Of a stretch of 64,000 nt of DNA, positions 31,824-42,742 are shown piece after piece. The stretch covers positions 1 to 64,000 of the forward strand of contig CAUJIH010000097.1 in the NCBI GenBank assembly GCA_963205275.1, in the 5' to 3' direction. The stretch comes from Verrucomicrobiota bacterium (lineage in GTDB: Bacteria; Verrucomicrobiota; Verrucomicrobiia; Verrucomicrobiales; DEV007). Made by a program: the position numbers and the translations under genes. The number at the start of each line of letters is the position of its first letter. Position 1 is the first letter of the stretch. The notes beneath the pieces are model-generated. The model made no database searches and was not told the DNA's origin. It saw nothing but the letters and a program-made list of their open reading frames with translations.

Positions 31824-33761
31824 ATGAATTTTCGTTTTTGTCTCGGCGGCTTGGCCGCATTCACCCTAATGCTGACTCTCCACGCAGAGGAGAAAACTGT
31901 GAAGGCAGCCAGCTTTGGATTCGATCCTGTGGAGGCGACGTCGGCGTTGCAGGCAGCGATTAATTCGGGTGCTTCCAAAGTGATCGTGGAAAATACGGGC
32001 AAGCCGTGGATCGTCGATCAAATCAAACTCGCCAGCAATCAAGAGATCGTCTTCGAGAAAGACGTGATCGTACAGGCGAAGCGCGGAGCCTTCTTGAAGA
32101 AGCGTGATTCTCTGTTCGCCGCAGTATCTCAGCAAAATATCACCCTGACGGGACACGGAGCGATTCTGAAGATGTGGAAGGAAGATTATGATGATCCAGC
32201 GAAGTATGAGCACGCAGAATGGCGGCATGTGCTGAGTTTCCACAGCTGCGCGAATGTCAAAATCACTGGTCTGACTCTGGCTGACAGTGGAGGAGACGGG
32301 ATCTATCTCGGTGTGGCGAAACCGGGTGTTCCTTGTTCGGACTTCGTGATCAAAAATGTGATCTGCGACAATAACTACCGCCAAGGAATAAGCATTATCA
32401 GTGCTCGGAATCTGATCATCGAAGACTGTGTGCTCAAAAACACCGGAGGAACGGCTCCGATGGCGGGGATCGACTTCGAACCGAATGGCTCGACAGAGGA
32501 ACTCACCAATTGCGTTATGCGCAATTGTGTCACAGAGAACAATCAAGGAGATGGGATCGTGTTTTACCTTCGCCCCCTGAGAGCCGAATCTAAGCCGGTC
32601 TCTGTGCGCATCGAAAACTGTCGCTCTGTCGGTGATCGAAATTCCTTTCGGGTCATTACGAACGGAGAAAGTGCTGAGTCGGGCGTGAAGGGGACGTTAG
32701 ATGTGGTGGATTGTGTCTTTGAACGAGGGCGAGCGGGTGGAATCGAAGTCGGTGACAAACCTGCGGATGGGATGAAGGTAAATTTCGTCAATTGTCGCAT
32801 CATTGAGCCTGCTCTGGATAAAGCCGACACTTCACCGATCCTGATTTCTACTCGTGTCACGACGAATGTGGACATGGGAGGTGTGCATTTTAAAGGAGTG
32901 GTGATCGAGGATTCTCTGAAGCGTGAACCGATCTCATTTTTTGATGTGGGCGGTGCGCTGGGGCTGCGGGATGTATCTGGAAATCTGGTGATCAACGAAG
33001 TTGCTCACGATGTGGCGAAGGATCTGATGCCACCGACCATGTCGAAGATAATCCCTGCCTATCCGATGGAAGGCGTCCGCTTGGATCGTGCCGTGCTCGG
33101 AGCGCTGTCGGAGCGTGCGGGAAAGAGTACCGCTCGTCTGCGGGGACCATCGGAATGGCTCGTGTGGAGCGAGGCGGGAAAGAAGGTACAGTTTGCCGAG
33201 CGCACTCGCCAGGTCGGAAGATCGGTGGACGCTCCCGCTGCTCTCAAAGTCCTGTCTCCTACGGGCAAGGTGGTCAAGCCGTCGAAGATCGCGAAGGACG
33301 AGGCAGTGACTGAATACGCCTTCGATGCTGAGGAAGCTGGCGCATATAAGATCTTATGCGAACTGAAGAGCGCCACTGCGACCATCACCTCCACTACGAA
33401 TCCGGTCTGCCTTTTTTCAGAGAAATCTCTTTTCCACTTTCTCGGCACGCAGGGTGAGTTTTTCTTCTGGGTTCCCGCCGACACGAAGGAGTTCGGAATT
33501 CGTGTTTCGGGAGATAATCCGGGCGAGCGGGTGAAGGTGACTCTGAAAGATCCGGAGGGTAAAGTCGTGGAGGAGAAGGATAATACTGCTTCATCTCACG
33601 ATTTCGTGGTGACTCCGAGCGATGCAAGCCAAGGGAGAATCTGGAGCCTGGTCTTCGCAAAGCCGAGTCAGTATGTCATGGAGGACTTCTTTGTTCGGAT
33701 GATGGGGGTGCCCCCAGTATTGGCGTTCTCTCGGGAGAGCTTATTGAGACCCTTGCCCTGA
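31824..33761 (+). CDS. Secreted right-handed beta-helix (pectate-lyase-like) protein, copy 2
   Basis: Near-colinear with copy 1 along its length (KAASFGF, LKMWKEDYDD, DSGGDGIYLGV, NTGGTAPMAGIDFEPN shared). Confidence 0.75.
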   Translation: MNFRFCLGGLAAFTLMLTLHAEEKTVKAASFGFDPVEATSALQAAINSGASKVIVENTGKPWIVDQIKLASNQEIVFEKDVIVQAKRGAFLKKRDSLFAAVSQQNITLTGHGAILKMWKEDYDDPAKYEHAEWRHVLSFHSCANVKITGLTLADSGGDGIYLGVAKPGVPCSDFVIKNVICDNNYRQGISIISARNLIIEDCVLKNTGGTAPMAGIDFEPNGSTEELTNCVMRNCVTENNQGDGIVFYLRPLRAESKPVSVRIENCRSVGDRNSFRVITNGESAESGVKGTLDVVDCVFERGRAGGIEVGDKPADGMKVNFVNCRIIEPALDKADTSPILISTRVTTNVDMGGVHFKGVVIEDSLKREPISFFDVGGALGLRDVSGNLVINEVAHDVAKDLMPPTMSKIIPAYPMEGVRLDRAVLGALSERAGKSTARLRGPSEWLVWSEAGKKVQFAERTRQVGRSVDAPAALKVLSPTGKVVKPSKIAKDEAVTEYAFDAEEAGAYKILCELKSATATITSTTNPVCLFSEKSLFHFLGTQGEFFFWVPADTKEFGIRVSGDNPGERVKVTLKDPEGKVVEEKDNTASSHDFVVTPSDASQGRIWSLVFAKPSQYVMEDFFVRMMGVPPVLAFSRESLLRPLP

Positions 33762-33802
33762 TTTTTCTCGACACTGCTCGTCGCTCTTTTATAACAGAGA
33801 GT

Positions 33803-34768
33803 ATGAAGGGAGATTATCCTCGGACCACTCGTCGTGAACTGTTCAGTCAGTTGGCCGCTGTCTCTGCGGCATCTCTGCTCTCCGGAGATTCTTCTGAAGC
33901 ACGGGAAGCGCAGAAAAAGCTGAAAGTCGGAGTGGCGACGCTGGGCTTTCAAGGGATGTCGAATGTTGATCTTGCAAAGGAGCTGGCTTCATCTGGAATC
34001 AAACGGATTCAGTTCACTCTGACTCAGATCGACAAGAGTCTCTGGAAATATAACCAGCCAGTCGATCTCTCGTCCGTGACTCCCGCAATCGCTCGTGAAG
34101 TCGCAGCGATCTACCGTGATGCCGGAATCGAGATTCACAACTTGGGAGTTTATGCCAATCTGATCCATCCAGAGGAAGCCGAACGTAAAGCGAATCTGAC
34201 CTACTTTGAGGCGATGATGAAAATCGGGCAATCCATGGGCGTTCGGACCTTCAGCACAGAATCGGGGCATTACTTTGATCCGAAGGCTCCCATGACTCGG
34301 CTCTCACGAGAATTTCAGGACGAGACTTGGCCTCTGATGATCGAGATGGGGCAGCGTCTAGCGGAAATGGCTGAGAAATACGATGCGAAGGTGCTGATGG
34401 AGCCATCTCACTGGAGCTTCTTCTCCAGCGCCAAGCGACTCCGTGTTTACCTGGAGGAGGTGAACTCTCCGCGAATTCGAGCGTTGCTTGATCCGGCCAA
34501 TATTATCGAGGTGAATGACCTTCCTGAAATGTTCCAGCAACTAGCTCCGATGATCGATGCGATGCATGCGAAGGATCGCAAACTGCACGTCCAGAAGGGT
34601 GTCGCCGCCGGATTAGGCGACTTGGACTACCGAGAATTCGTCTCTCTGGCGGCGAAATACACGCCAGATGCTCCGATCTTCGTCGAATATGTAGGATTAG
34701 AGGACTATCAGCCAGCGCTCGCGATTCTACGCAGAGCGATGCAGGATGAGGGGATTGGCGAGGCGTGA
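33803..34768 (+). CDS. Sugar phosphate isomerase/epimerase-like TIM barrel protein
   Basis: N-terminal export-like segment; ELASSGIKRIQFTL, VLMEPSHWSFFSS, ALLDPANIIEVND, MHAKDRKLHVQKG. Confidence 0.75.
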   Translation: MKGDYPRTTRRELFSQLAAVSAASLLSGDSSEAREAQKKLKVGVATLGFQGMSNVDLAKELASSGIKRIQFTLTQIDKSLWKYNQPVDLSSVTPAIAREVAAIYRDAGIEIHNLGVYANLIHPEEAERKANLTYFEAMMKIGQSMGVRTFSTESGHYFDPKAPMTRLSREFQDETWPLMIEMGQRLAEMAEKYDAKVLMEPSHWSFFSSAKRLRVYLEEVNSPRIRALLDPANIIEVNDLPEMFQQLAPMIDAMHAKDRKLHVQKGVAAGLGDLDYREFVSLAAKYTPDAPIFVEYVGLEDYQPALAILRRAMQDEGIGEA

Positions 34769-34842
34769 ACCGTCTCTCCCTCCTCGCATTTCCGCATTTC
34801 CGTTCTTGCACGGAGCGAAGGAAAGTGAGAATCTATCCGCCG

Positions 34843-35598
34843 ATGAAACGTTCTTTCCTATTCTCCTGTCTCGCCGCCACTGCGGCATTCGCTTTCCTCA
34901 CCGCCTCTGCCGAGGAACCTACCAGTCTCGCGTTGACCCCCGTGCCCCATCCGGGAAAGGAGGCTCTACATGAGTCGTTTAACAAAATATCGAAGGAAGG
35001 TAAAGCGCCGCTCGTCTTTCTCGGTGACTCGATTACGCAGGGCTGGAGCGGTCATGGGAAGGATGTCTGGGAGAAATACTGGGCACCGCTGGGAGCCGTG
35101 AATTTCGGTGTGGGCGGAGATCGCACGGAACACGTCTTGTGGCGTCTTCGCAATGGCAATTATGAGGGCCTGCATCCGAAGCTGACCGTGCTGATGATTG
35201 GCACGAACAATACGGGCAAGAGCGGACGTCGCGCTGCGGAGCACGGCGGGAGAATTTTTAATAGCACAGCCGAAGAGACGGCAAAAGGTGTGGCGGAGAT
35301 CGTGCGTGTACTGCGTGAGAAACAGCCTCAGATGAAGATCCTGCTCCTAGCGATCTTCCCTCGTAGCGCCCATCCGACCGATGCAATGCGTGTGACGAAT
35401 GAAAAGGCGAACGCCATCATCTCGCGGCTGGATGATGGGAAAAACGTCTTCTTCATGGACATTAACAAGAAGTTCCTCGAATCTGATGGCACGCTGTCCA
35501 AGGACATTATGCCCGATCTGCTCCATCCGAACGCAGTGGGATATGAAATCTGGGCAAAGGCAATCGAAGCTCGTGTGAAGGAGTTGATGGCAGACTGA
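34843..35598 (+). CDS. Secreted SGNH/GDSL hydrolase (PAF acetylhydrolase-like)
   Basis: VFLGDSITQGWSG, NFGVGGDRTEHVLWRL, MIGTNNTG, DLLHPNAVGYEIWA. Confidence 0.85.
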   Translation: MKRSFLFSCLAATAAFAFLTASAEEPTSLALTPVPHPGKEALHESFNKISKEGKAPLVFLGDSITQGWSGHGKDVWEKYWAPLGAVNFGVGGDRTEHVLWRLRNGNYEGLHPKLTVLMIGTNNTGKSGRRAAEHGGRIFNSTAEETAKGVAEIVRVLREKQPQMKILLLAIFPRSAHPTDAMRVTNEKANAIISRLDDGKNVFFMDINKKFLESDGTLSKDIMPDLLHPNAVGYEIWAKAIEARVKELMAD

Positions 35599-35617
35599 GA
35601 AATCGGTTCCGAGCATC

Positions 35618-36328
35618 ATGACCGAGAATTCTCAGCCCATCGTGGAGCTGAGGTGCGTTTCCAAATGGTATGGCTCTGCGGAGGGAGGAGGCCCGGCACC
35701 ACGTCGGATTCTCGATGGACTCGATCTCGTGATTCAGGCCGGCGAGCGCTTCGCCATCGTGGGACCGTCGGGGTGCGGAAAAAGCACGCTCTTGAATCTG
35801 ATCGGGACGCTGGATGTGCCGTCAGAGGGACAGATCGTGATCGACGGCACCGAGACTGGGAGTTTACCAGAGACGGCGTTAGCAGAAATCCGCTCGGAGA
35901 AGATCGGTTTCGTTTTCCAAATGCACCATCTTCTCCCGCAATGCACGGCACTGGAGAACGTGCTGGTGGCAACTCTGGCACTGAAGACGCGACCTGATCC
36001 GGCAGTTGTGGAGCAGCGGGCGCGACGACTGTTTGATCGGATGGGACTCGCTGATAAGCTGGCGAGCTATCCGTCCCAGCTTTCCGGTGGTGAAAGGCAG
36101 CGCGTGGCTGTGGTTCGTGCCTTGATCAATTCTCCGCGCATTCTGCTGGCCGATGAGCCGACGGGTGCTCTGGATGAGGACAACGCCGTTCGCCTGATGA
36201 ATCTGCTGGTGGAGCTCAACGAGAGCGAAGCTCTAGCGCTGATCGTGGTGACGCATGATCGCAATCTCGCCTCGCGTCTAGGCTCAGTCCGGTCGCTGCA
36301 TCGCGGGCATCTGGAGGATGTGGAATGA
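35618..36328 (+). CDS. ABC transporter ATP-binding protein (LolD/MacB type)
   Basis: VGPSGCGKSTLLNLIGTLD, LSGGERQRVAVVRALI, ILLADEPTGALD. Confidence 0.95.
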   Translation: MTENSQPIVELRCVSKWYGSAEGGGPAPRRILDGLDLVIQAGERFAIVGPSGCGKSTLLNLIGTLDVPSEGQIVIDGTETGSLPETALAEIRSEKIGFVFQMHHLLPQCTALENVLVATLALKTRPDPAVVEQRARRLFDRMGLADKLASYPSQLSGGERQRVAVVRALINSPRILLADEPTGALDEDNAVRLMNLLVELNESEALALIVVTHDRNLASRLGSVRSLHRGHLEDVE

Positions 36329-39300
36329 CGGCGCTGCGCTTTCTTCGGGCCTCGCTCCAGCACTATCGGAAGCTGCATCTCCCCGTTCTGATCGGAGTCG
36401 CCCTTACATCCGCGATTCTGAGCGGGGCGTTCGTCGTCGGAGATTCGGTAAAGGAAAGCCTGCGTCGAAATGCCGATGCCCGTCTCTCTCGGATCGGTCC
36501 GGCGTTTCTCGGAGGAGAGCGTTTTTTTACGGCTGGCTTATCTGACAGGGTTCAGTCGGCGATTCAAGAGGGTTCAATCGTCGCTCCTGTCATTCAGCTT
36601 AATGGTACAGCCTCGAGCCAGGAAGGTGGGCGACGAGCGAACAAAGTTCAGATCGTAGGAGTCGATGAGCGCTTCTGGTCGCTTTCGCTTTCGCAGAAAG
36701 TACCTGACGGCTTCTCTGACGAGCGCTTTGCCGCAGCCAACAGCGTCTTAGCTGAGCGTTTGGGCGTGAAGTCAGGCGATACTGTGATCGTCCGTATCGA
36801 GATTCCGGCAGCACTTTCGAAGGATGCTCCGCTCTCTGGCGAATCCGAGCAGACGACGCCTTTTACTGTGGTGTTGACCTCGATTCTGGGCACGGAGGAC
36901 TTCGGTCATTATTCCCTGAAGCCAGAACAGGTTCCGCCCGCCACGCTGTTCGTCCGCCAGGATCGGCTTGCTGCCGTGGCAGAGTTGGCAGGGCGAGCGA
37001 ATCTCTTGTTGGCAAATCAGGCCGTCACGGCGGAGTCGCTGGCGCGAGCGGTGGAGTCTCGCTGGAGTTTGGACGATGTGCAGGTAGTGGTGAAAAAGCT
37101 CGAAGGTGATGTGTTTCAACTCACCGGTTCTCGCGTTTTTCTCGACGATGGAATCGTTTCAGCGGTCGAAGCCGTCTCGTCGGAGAGTGCGCCCTCGCTC
37201 ACCTATTTGGCGACGGATGTGGCAAGGGAGCCGAGCGAGAAGGGCACGCCGTATTCGATCATCTCCAGCGTGGCTCCGCGACTGAACGAGATCGTTCCGG
37301 CTGGCTTGGCGGAAGATGGCATCATTCTCTCTGATTGGCTGGCTGAGGATATCGGCGCGAAGATCGGAGATCGCGTTCGACTGTCCTACGATGTTGTCGG
37401 CATGGGGCGAGCGCTGGTGGAGAAACGGAAGAGCTTCACCGTCGCTTCGATCCAGCCTCTGGAACAAAAAGGCTGGGATCGATCGTGGACGCCGGAGTTT
37501 CCGGGAATATTCGACGTGGACAGCCTCGATGACTGGGAGCCGGGTATCCCGATTGATCGCAGTCGAATTCGACCGAAGGACGATGACTACTGGAATCGCT
37601 ACCGTACGACTCCGAAAGCGTTCGTGTCCTGGGCGGCGGCTCGTGAGATGTGGGCGAATCGCTTTGGAAGCGCCACGGCTCTCCGTTTTCGACCGAAGGC
37701 AGAAGTGAAAGTAGATTCTGAGGGCTTAGCGGAGGCCATGCGCCCGCATCTGCGGCTCGCCGATCTGGGAGTGAGCACTCGGGCGCTCCGCGACGAGGCT
37801 GCGGCGGCCGTATCGAATTCCTTCGACTTTGGCAGTCTTTTCGCAAGCATGAGCTTTTTCCTGATCGTAGCGGCTCTGATCCTGACTGGACTAGTCTTTG
37901 TGTTTGGGATTGAGCAGCGTTCATCTGAAATCGGGCTGCTCTTGGCACTTGGGTTTTCGCATCGTCGCATTCGAAGATTATTTCTGTCGGAATCCTTGCT
38001 CCTAGCGGTGGCGGGTGCGGGGCTTGGTCTGCTTGGCGGGTATGTGTACACGCGTCTCGCGCTTCATGGGATGTCTGGGGTGTGGCGAGACGCTGCTGCG
38101 GGGATGGAGTTTGTGTATTTTCTGAATCCGCAGTCACTTGGAATCGCCTTTGCCACAACCGTGTGCGTCGCTCTCGGTGTCGTCTGGTTCGCCAGTCGAC
38201 GTATTTTTACCATTCCACCGAGTGCTTTGATTTCGGGAGTCAGTGATGAGGAATCTTTTGCTACAAAGAAACATCGATGGGATCGAGTTTTCGTGATTGT
38301 TTGTCTGCTGGGCGTGCTGGGGTGTCTGCTCGCGCCGCGTCAGGCGGGCACGATCGCTGAGCAGGGTCTCTTTTTCGGAGCCGGATTCTTCGCTGCGGCG
38401 TGGGGAGTTGCCGTAGTGTCGCTCTGGATGGGGACGGTTCTGCGTTCGCGAATGCATTCGTCCCATTCGTCCTTGAGTAGCCTCGAAGCGCTGGGACGAC
38501 GCTATGCTGTGCGCCGTCGAGGGCGCAGTCTCGCGGTGATCAGTCTGATGGCTGCTGGCGTCTTCGTCGTGACTGCGATCAATTCATTCCGCTTGGAGGG
38601 ATCGCGAGGAGCGGAGCGACGAGATTCGGGAACGGGTGGGTTCGCCTATGTGGGGGAGTCAACTCTGCCGATCTATGAAGATCTGAATGGGACGGAAGGG
38701 CGAAAGAAATACGGGCTTGATTCTCTGAAGGAGGACTTTTCTGTTCTCTCCTTTCGCGTCAGTGATGGAGATGATGCGAGCTGTCTCAATCTCAATCGTG
38801 CTCAGTCGCCTCGTCTGATGGCCGTCGATGTGGAGAGAATCGCTGCGATCAATCCTTTTCATTTCGTCCGAACGCTGGGCGAGATCAAAGAGGGGGAAAG
38901 CCCGTGGCGTTTGCTCTCCAGTACCGATAAAATGGAGGATGGAAGGTCTGTCGTGCCGGGGGTGATCGACCAAAATACGGCCATCTATGCACTGGGCAAG
39001 AATCTCGGTGACATCATACGCTATCAGACGGTTTCGGGTGAGGTCTTCAACGTGCGCATCGTCGGTTTTCTCGATACCTCGATTCTGCAAGGCTGTGTGC
39101 TGATCGACACGACGAATTATATCCGCTTCTTTCCGGATGCGGGCGGCTTCCGTTTTTTTCTACTCGACGGAGGCAGCACTGAGGCCTTACAAGCGGTCGC
39201 CGAGCGGATGACTCGCATGTTCGGTGATCTAGGACTGGAGATGCGCCCTGCTTGGGCGAAGTTGGACGAGTTCAATGCCGTGCAAAATACGTATCTGAGC

Positions 39301-39669
39301 ATCTTTTCCACCTTGGGAGGGCTGGGCCTGCTGCTCGGGACGCTGGGGCTGGCTGTGGTGGTCGGACGGAACGTCGCCGAGCGACGTGGACAGCTCGGCG
39401 TCATGCAGGCGATGGGGTTTACCCGACAGCGTCTCGGCCGTATGGTGCTGGCGGAACATTGGTTTCTGCATCTGACCGGAGTGCTGATCGGAATCGCGGC
39501 AGCTGTGATCGCCGTATTTCCGAAGCTGATGGGAGGTGTCGCCGCTCTACCCTGGTGGCTGCTGATTGGAATCAATGTCGCCGTTCTACTCGGCGGATTG
39601 CTCTTCTGTATGATCGCGGCACGGACGGTTCTGCAGGGGAAATTGCTCGATGCGATTCGACGAGAATGA
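36325..39669 (+). CDS. ABC transporter permease, FtsX-like
   Basis: 4-bp overlap with ATPase gene; large extracytoplasmic domains and FtsX-type motifs (GLLLALGFSHRRIRRLFLSE; GVMQAMGFTRQRLGRMVLAE). Confidence 0.85.
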   Translation: MTALRFLRASLQHYRKLHLPVLIGVALTSAILSGAFVVGDSVKESLRRNADARLSRIGPAFLGGERFFTAGLSDRVQSAIQEGSIVAPVIQLNGTASSQEGGRRANKVQIVGVDERFWSLSLSQKVPDGFSDERFAAANSVLAERLGVKSGDTVIVRIEIPAALSKDAPLSGESEQTTPFTVVLTSILGTEDFGHYSLKPEQVPPATLFVRQDRLAAVAELAGRANLLLANQAVTAESLARAVESRWSLDDVQVVVKKLEGDVFQLTGSRVFLDDGIVSAVEAVSSESAPSLTYLATDVAREPSEKGTPYSIISSVAPRLNEIVPAGLAEDGIILSDWLAEDIGAKIGDRVRLSYDVVGMGRALVEKRKSFTVASIQPLEQKGWDRSWTPEFPGIFDVDSLDDWEPGIPIDRSRIRPKDDDYWNRYRTTPKAFVSWAAAREMWANRFGSATALRFRPKAEVKVDSEGLAEAMRPHLRLADLGVSTRALRDEAAAAVSNSFDFGSLFASMSFFLIVAALILTGLVFVFGIEQRSSEIGLLLALGFSHRRIRRLFLSESLLLAVAGAGLGLLGGYVYTRLALHGMSGVWRDAAAGMEFVYFLNPQSLGIAFATTVCVALGVVWFASRRIFTIPPSALISGVSDEESFATKKHRWDRVFVIVCLLGVLGCLLAPRQAGTIAEQGLFFGAGFFAAAWGVAVVSLWMGTVLRSRMHSSHSSLSSLEALGRRYAVRRRGRSLAVISLMAAGVFVVTAINSFRLEGSRGAERRDSGTGGFAYVGESTLPIYEDLNGTEGRKKYGLDSLKEDFSVLSFRVSDGDDASCLNLNRAQSPRLMAVDVERIAAINPFHFVRTLGEIKEGESPWRLLSSTDKMEDGRSVVPGVIDQNTAIYALGKNLGDIIRYQTVSGEVFNVRIVGFLDTSILQGCVLIDTTNYIRFFPDAGGFRFFLLDGGSTEALQAVAERMTRMFGDLGLEMRPAWAKLDEFNAVQNTYLSIFSTLGGLGLLLGTLGLAVVVGRNVAERRGQLGVMQAMGFTRQRLGRMVLAEHWFLHLTGVLIGIAAAVIAVFPKLMGGVAALPWWLLIGINVAVLLGGLLFCMIAARTVLQGKLLDAIRRE

Positions 39670-40430
39670 CACGGCGTATCGTTCTGATTTGTTTGTTCTG
39701 GGCGCTTCTTTCTCGGGATTCTGTCTTGGCGAAAACAGCGAAGCGCTCGCGTCGAGGACCGAGCCGAAGCTCAGCTTCGCCGAAATCCGAACCTCCAAAA
39801 GGCCCTCCGGAGAATCATCCTGTCGCGACCCTGAAGGACTCGATGGGGAAGGCGGCGGGCGGATTGACCACTTTGTCCGGGCGTTGGGCGGCATCGTCAG
39901 ACGGGAAGGATTGGTGTGCGCAGTCTGTGCCCTTGGTCGATGCCTGGTGCGTATTCGGTCCTGAGATTCGGGAGAAATCGGCACGAGTCGAGGCTCGGGT
40001 GATCGCGCCTGGACAGGGGAGAATATTGTCACGTTTTGGAGTCGGACTGTATGGGAAGAATGGCGTTCAGTGGCGAACTGCCCCTTCTCGCAACGAGATG
40101 GAGTTGATTCGGCGCGGAGCTGTTCTCGCTCGAGTCGAGTTTGCACAGAAGCTAGGGGAGCCTCTACATCTGGAGTTGTCTATGACTCAATCTGGGACGA
40201 AATGGGAAGTCTCGGGGCGTGTTTGGCGCGATCAAGAAGATCGTCCGAAGGAAGCGCTGTTGAGTCATCGGCTCTATGAGGAGGAGTTGGAGGTCCCTCT
40301 CGCTGGTCAGGCGGTGCTGACAGCTGCTGCATTTTCCGGAGAAGCGGTGCAGTTTACCGAAGCAGCGGTCTTTGAGCATCCTGAACCGGTGCCTGAAAAG
40401 AAAAAGGGAGACAGGTCTGATCATCCGTGA
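39666..40430 (+). CDS. Hypothetical secreted protein
   Basis: ATGA overlap with permease stop; signal peptide MTRRIVLICLFWALLSRDSVLA. Confidence 0.6.
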   Translation: MTRRIVLICLFWALLSRDSVLAKTAKRSRRGPSRSSASPKSEPPKGPPENHPVATLKDSMGKAAGGLTTLSGRWAASSDGKDWCAQSVPLVDAWCVFGPEIREKSARVEARVIAPGQGRILSRFGVGLYGKNGVQWRTAPSRNEMELIRRGAVLARVEFAQKLGEPLHLELSMTQSGTKWEVSGRVWRDQEDRPKEALLSHRLYEEELEVPLAGQAVLTAAAFSGEAVQFTEAAVFEHPEPVPEKKKGDRSDHP

Positions 40431-40475
40431 GATTACACTTGCTGGTGAGCGAGAATCGCTTCCATTCTTCGATCG

Positions 40476-41192
40476 ATGAAAGCGGGTATTCGTAAAATCG
40501 TCGTATGTGCCCTGATCGGAATCGCTCTGATTCTGAGCTGGCTAGTGCTGGCCCCCCACCTCTGGATTGCTCTCGACGAGGGGATCTTTCGTTTTTTCAA
40601 TCAATTCATCGATCCACAGTATCCCATGTGGGCCAAAATTTTGGCGCTCCTGAATACGAAGGGCTTTGACTTTGTCATGGCGGGCGTGATGGGCACGCTG
40701 CTAATTCCGGCGATCACTTCCTGTTCGCGACCGGATCGGCGGCGCTACTGGGCGAGCGTGATCCTCTGGATGTTGTTCGCCTTTTTGGTGATCCATCTTC
40801 TATGTAAGCTGACGATTACATATCACCGCCCAAGTCCGACAATCTCGATCGAAGGGGCAAAGCGACTCTCGAAGATCGTCGATATTCCCCATCGAGAAGT
40901 TTCATCTAGGTGCTTCCCCAGCAATCATGGGATCATCTTGATCATCTTTTCCGCTTTCCTGTTTCACTTTTCTCGAAGATGGATTGCGTGGACCAGCGTC
41001 CTGCTGATCATCCTACTCACCGCGCCACGCATCATGGTAGGGGCGCATTGGTTCAGTGATACTTACATGGGTGCCTTAGCTTTTGTGCTACTTACTGTGC
41101 CTTGGTTTCTCGTGCTTCCTTATACCTCGAAGGTGATCGAGGCGATTCAGAGACGACTGGATTCCTTCTTGGACAGGAAAAAGGCGACGTGA
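40476..41192 (+). CDS. PAP2 family phosphatase
   Basis: TM protein with KLTITYHRPSP, SRCFPSNHG and GAHWFSDTYMG (PAP2 motifs 1-3). Confidence 0.85.
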   Translation: MKAGIRKIVVCALIGIALILSWLVLAPHLWIALDEGIFRFFNQFIDPQYPMWAKILALLNTKGFDFVMAGVMGTLLIPAITSCSRPDRRRYWASVILWMLFAFLVIHLLCKLTITYHRPSPTISIEGAKRLSKIVDIPHREVSSRCFPSNHGIILIIFSAFLFHFSRRWIAWTSVLLIILLTAPRIMVGAHWFSDTYMGALAFVLLTVPWFLVLPYTSKVIEAIQRRLDSFLDRKKAT

Positions 41193-41683
41193 TCTTGCCT
41201 TTTGTGTAAAAATGGCAAGGAGACTCAGTCAAACTCGAGCAGATCGACTGCCATGGAGGGAGTTCCCAGAACGGAATCAAAGAAAGTGAGCTACTGAGTT
41301 ACGCGACTCTGATTCCACGTAGCCCAGTCGTAATATTGGACGGGATTCTCAATCGGAGACCGAAAGCGGCTGGGGGGATAGGATTCGACTTCTGTAAAAT
41401 CGGAATATTGAGTGCTCTGGCAGTGTTAAGCTGTTCAATAGTGTCATACTGCAATTTCATGTCGGTGCGAAAGGCTTCGGTAGCAAAGCTCGATATTTCA
41501 ACTGAGTTTACCCTTCGTGATCCTTTTCTTCTTACGTCCTTTTCCTAGCGTGCTCTCGATCAGGATTCCAATTTCGAATCCCAATTTTAAATCCGAATCC
41601 GATAAATTGGTCGGGGGAAGGGATCTCCATATTTAAACCTAAAGAGGAAAATGAAAATCTCGACATAACGGCGCTGTGCGGAT

Positions 41684-42664
41684 TCACTCCCGATATCCGT
41701 CTGGATGTTTCAGATGCCAGTTCCAGGCGCTCTGCACGATGGAGCGAAGATCGGGATATCGTGGCGTCCAGCCGAGTTCTTCACGAATTTTCGTGCTATC
41801 GGCGATGAGTGTCGCCGGATCGCCAGCGCGTCGTGGTGCGATTTCTGCCGGGACGGGGTGCCCGGTGACTTCGCGAACGGTTTCGACGACTTCTTTCACA
41901 CTGAAGCCGCTGCCGTTCCCTAGATTGTAGTGCAGAGTCTCTCGCTTCTGAAGTGCTTCGAGCGCGAGAATGTGAGCGGCAGCTAGGTCTTCCACGTGGA
42001 TGTAATCGCGCACGCAAGTCCCGTCAGGAGTCGGGTAGTCGTCACCGAATATTTTGATCGATTCGCGCTTTCCTAGAGCAACCTGTAGAACCAGAGGGAT
42101 CAAGTGTGTCTCGGGATCGTGATCCTCACCTCGCGTCGCCGTGCATCCGGCGGCATTGAAGTAGCGTAGACAGGCGTAACGGAGTCCCTTCGTGCGATGA
42201 GCCCAGTAGAGGATGCGCTCGACGAAGTATTTTGATTCACCATAGGGACTGCCGGGAACGATTTTCTCGTCCGCTGCGATGGGGATGCGAGCGGGATCGT
42301 CGAAGAGATTTGCGGTAGAGGAGAAAATAAAGCGCTGAACGCCTGAATCTACCGCTGCCGAGATGAGATTGAGAGCGTTGCCAACACTCTCACCTAGGTA
42401 TTTAAAGGGATTTTCTACCGACTCGCCCACCAGAGTATAGGCAGCGAAGTGCATGACGGAGTCAGGACGAGTTGAGGACAAAACCTCCTGAACGGCAGCT
42501 CTGTCTCCTAGGTCGATTTGATGAAAATCTGCAGCGGGATTGATCGCTTCGCGGTGTCCTTGGTAAAAATTATCGACGACGACGACTTCATGCCCAGCGG
42601 CCAGCAGGGCATCGACGGCGACACTTCCGATGTATCCGGCTCCGCCGGCGACGAGTACTTTCAT
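41684..42664 (-). CDS. galE: UDP-glucose 4-epimerase
   Basis: [50 protein letters not shown]. Confidence 0.95.
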   Translation of the reverse strand: MKVLVAGGAGYIGSVAVDALLAAGHEVVVVDNFYQGHREAINPAADFHQIDLGDRAAVQEVLSSTRPDSVMHFAAYTLVGESVENPFKYLGESVGNALNLISAAVDSGVQRFIFSSTANLFDDPARIPIAADEKIVPGSPYGESKYFVERILYWAHRTKGLRYACLRYFNAAGCTATRGEDHDPETHLIPLVLQVALGKRESIKIFGDDYPTPDGTCVRDYIHVEDLAAAHILALEALQKRETLHYNLGNGSGFSVKEVVETVREVTGHPVPAEIAPRRAGDPATLIADSTKIREELGWTPRYPDLRSIVQSAWNWHLKHPDGYRE

Positions 42665-42742
42665 GAGAAATCGAGGGTAGAGCGGATGTGGAGTATCTAA
42701 CAGCATTAGATACTTTTCATCATCTAGGGGCGAAAGAATGAC

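Noticed and set aside
37436-38158. 240-aa minus-strand ORF
   Set aside because: Inside the FtsX-like permease gene on the opposite strand; low-complexity, not protein-like
39252-39665. N-terminal extension of the 392-aa ORF
   Set aside because: Out-of-frame overlap with the permease; the ATGA-coupled start at 39666 gives a clean signal peptide
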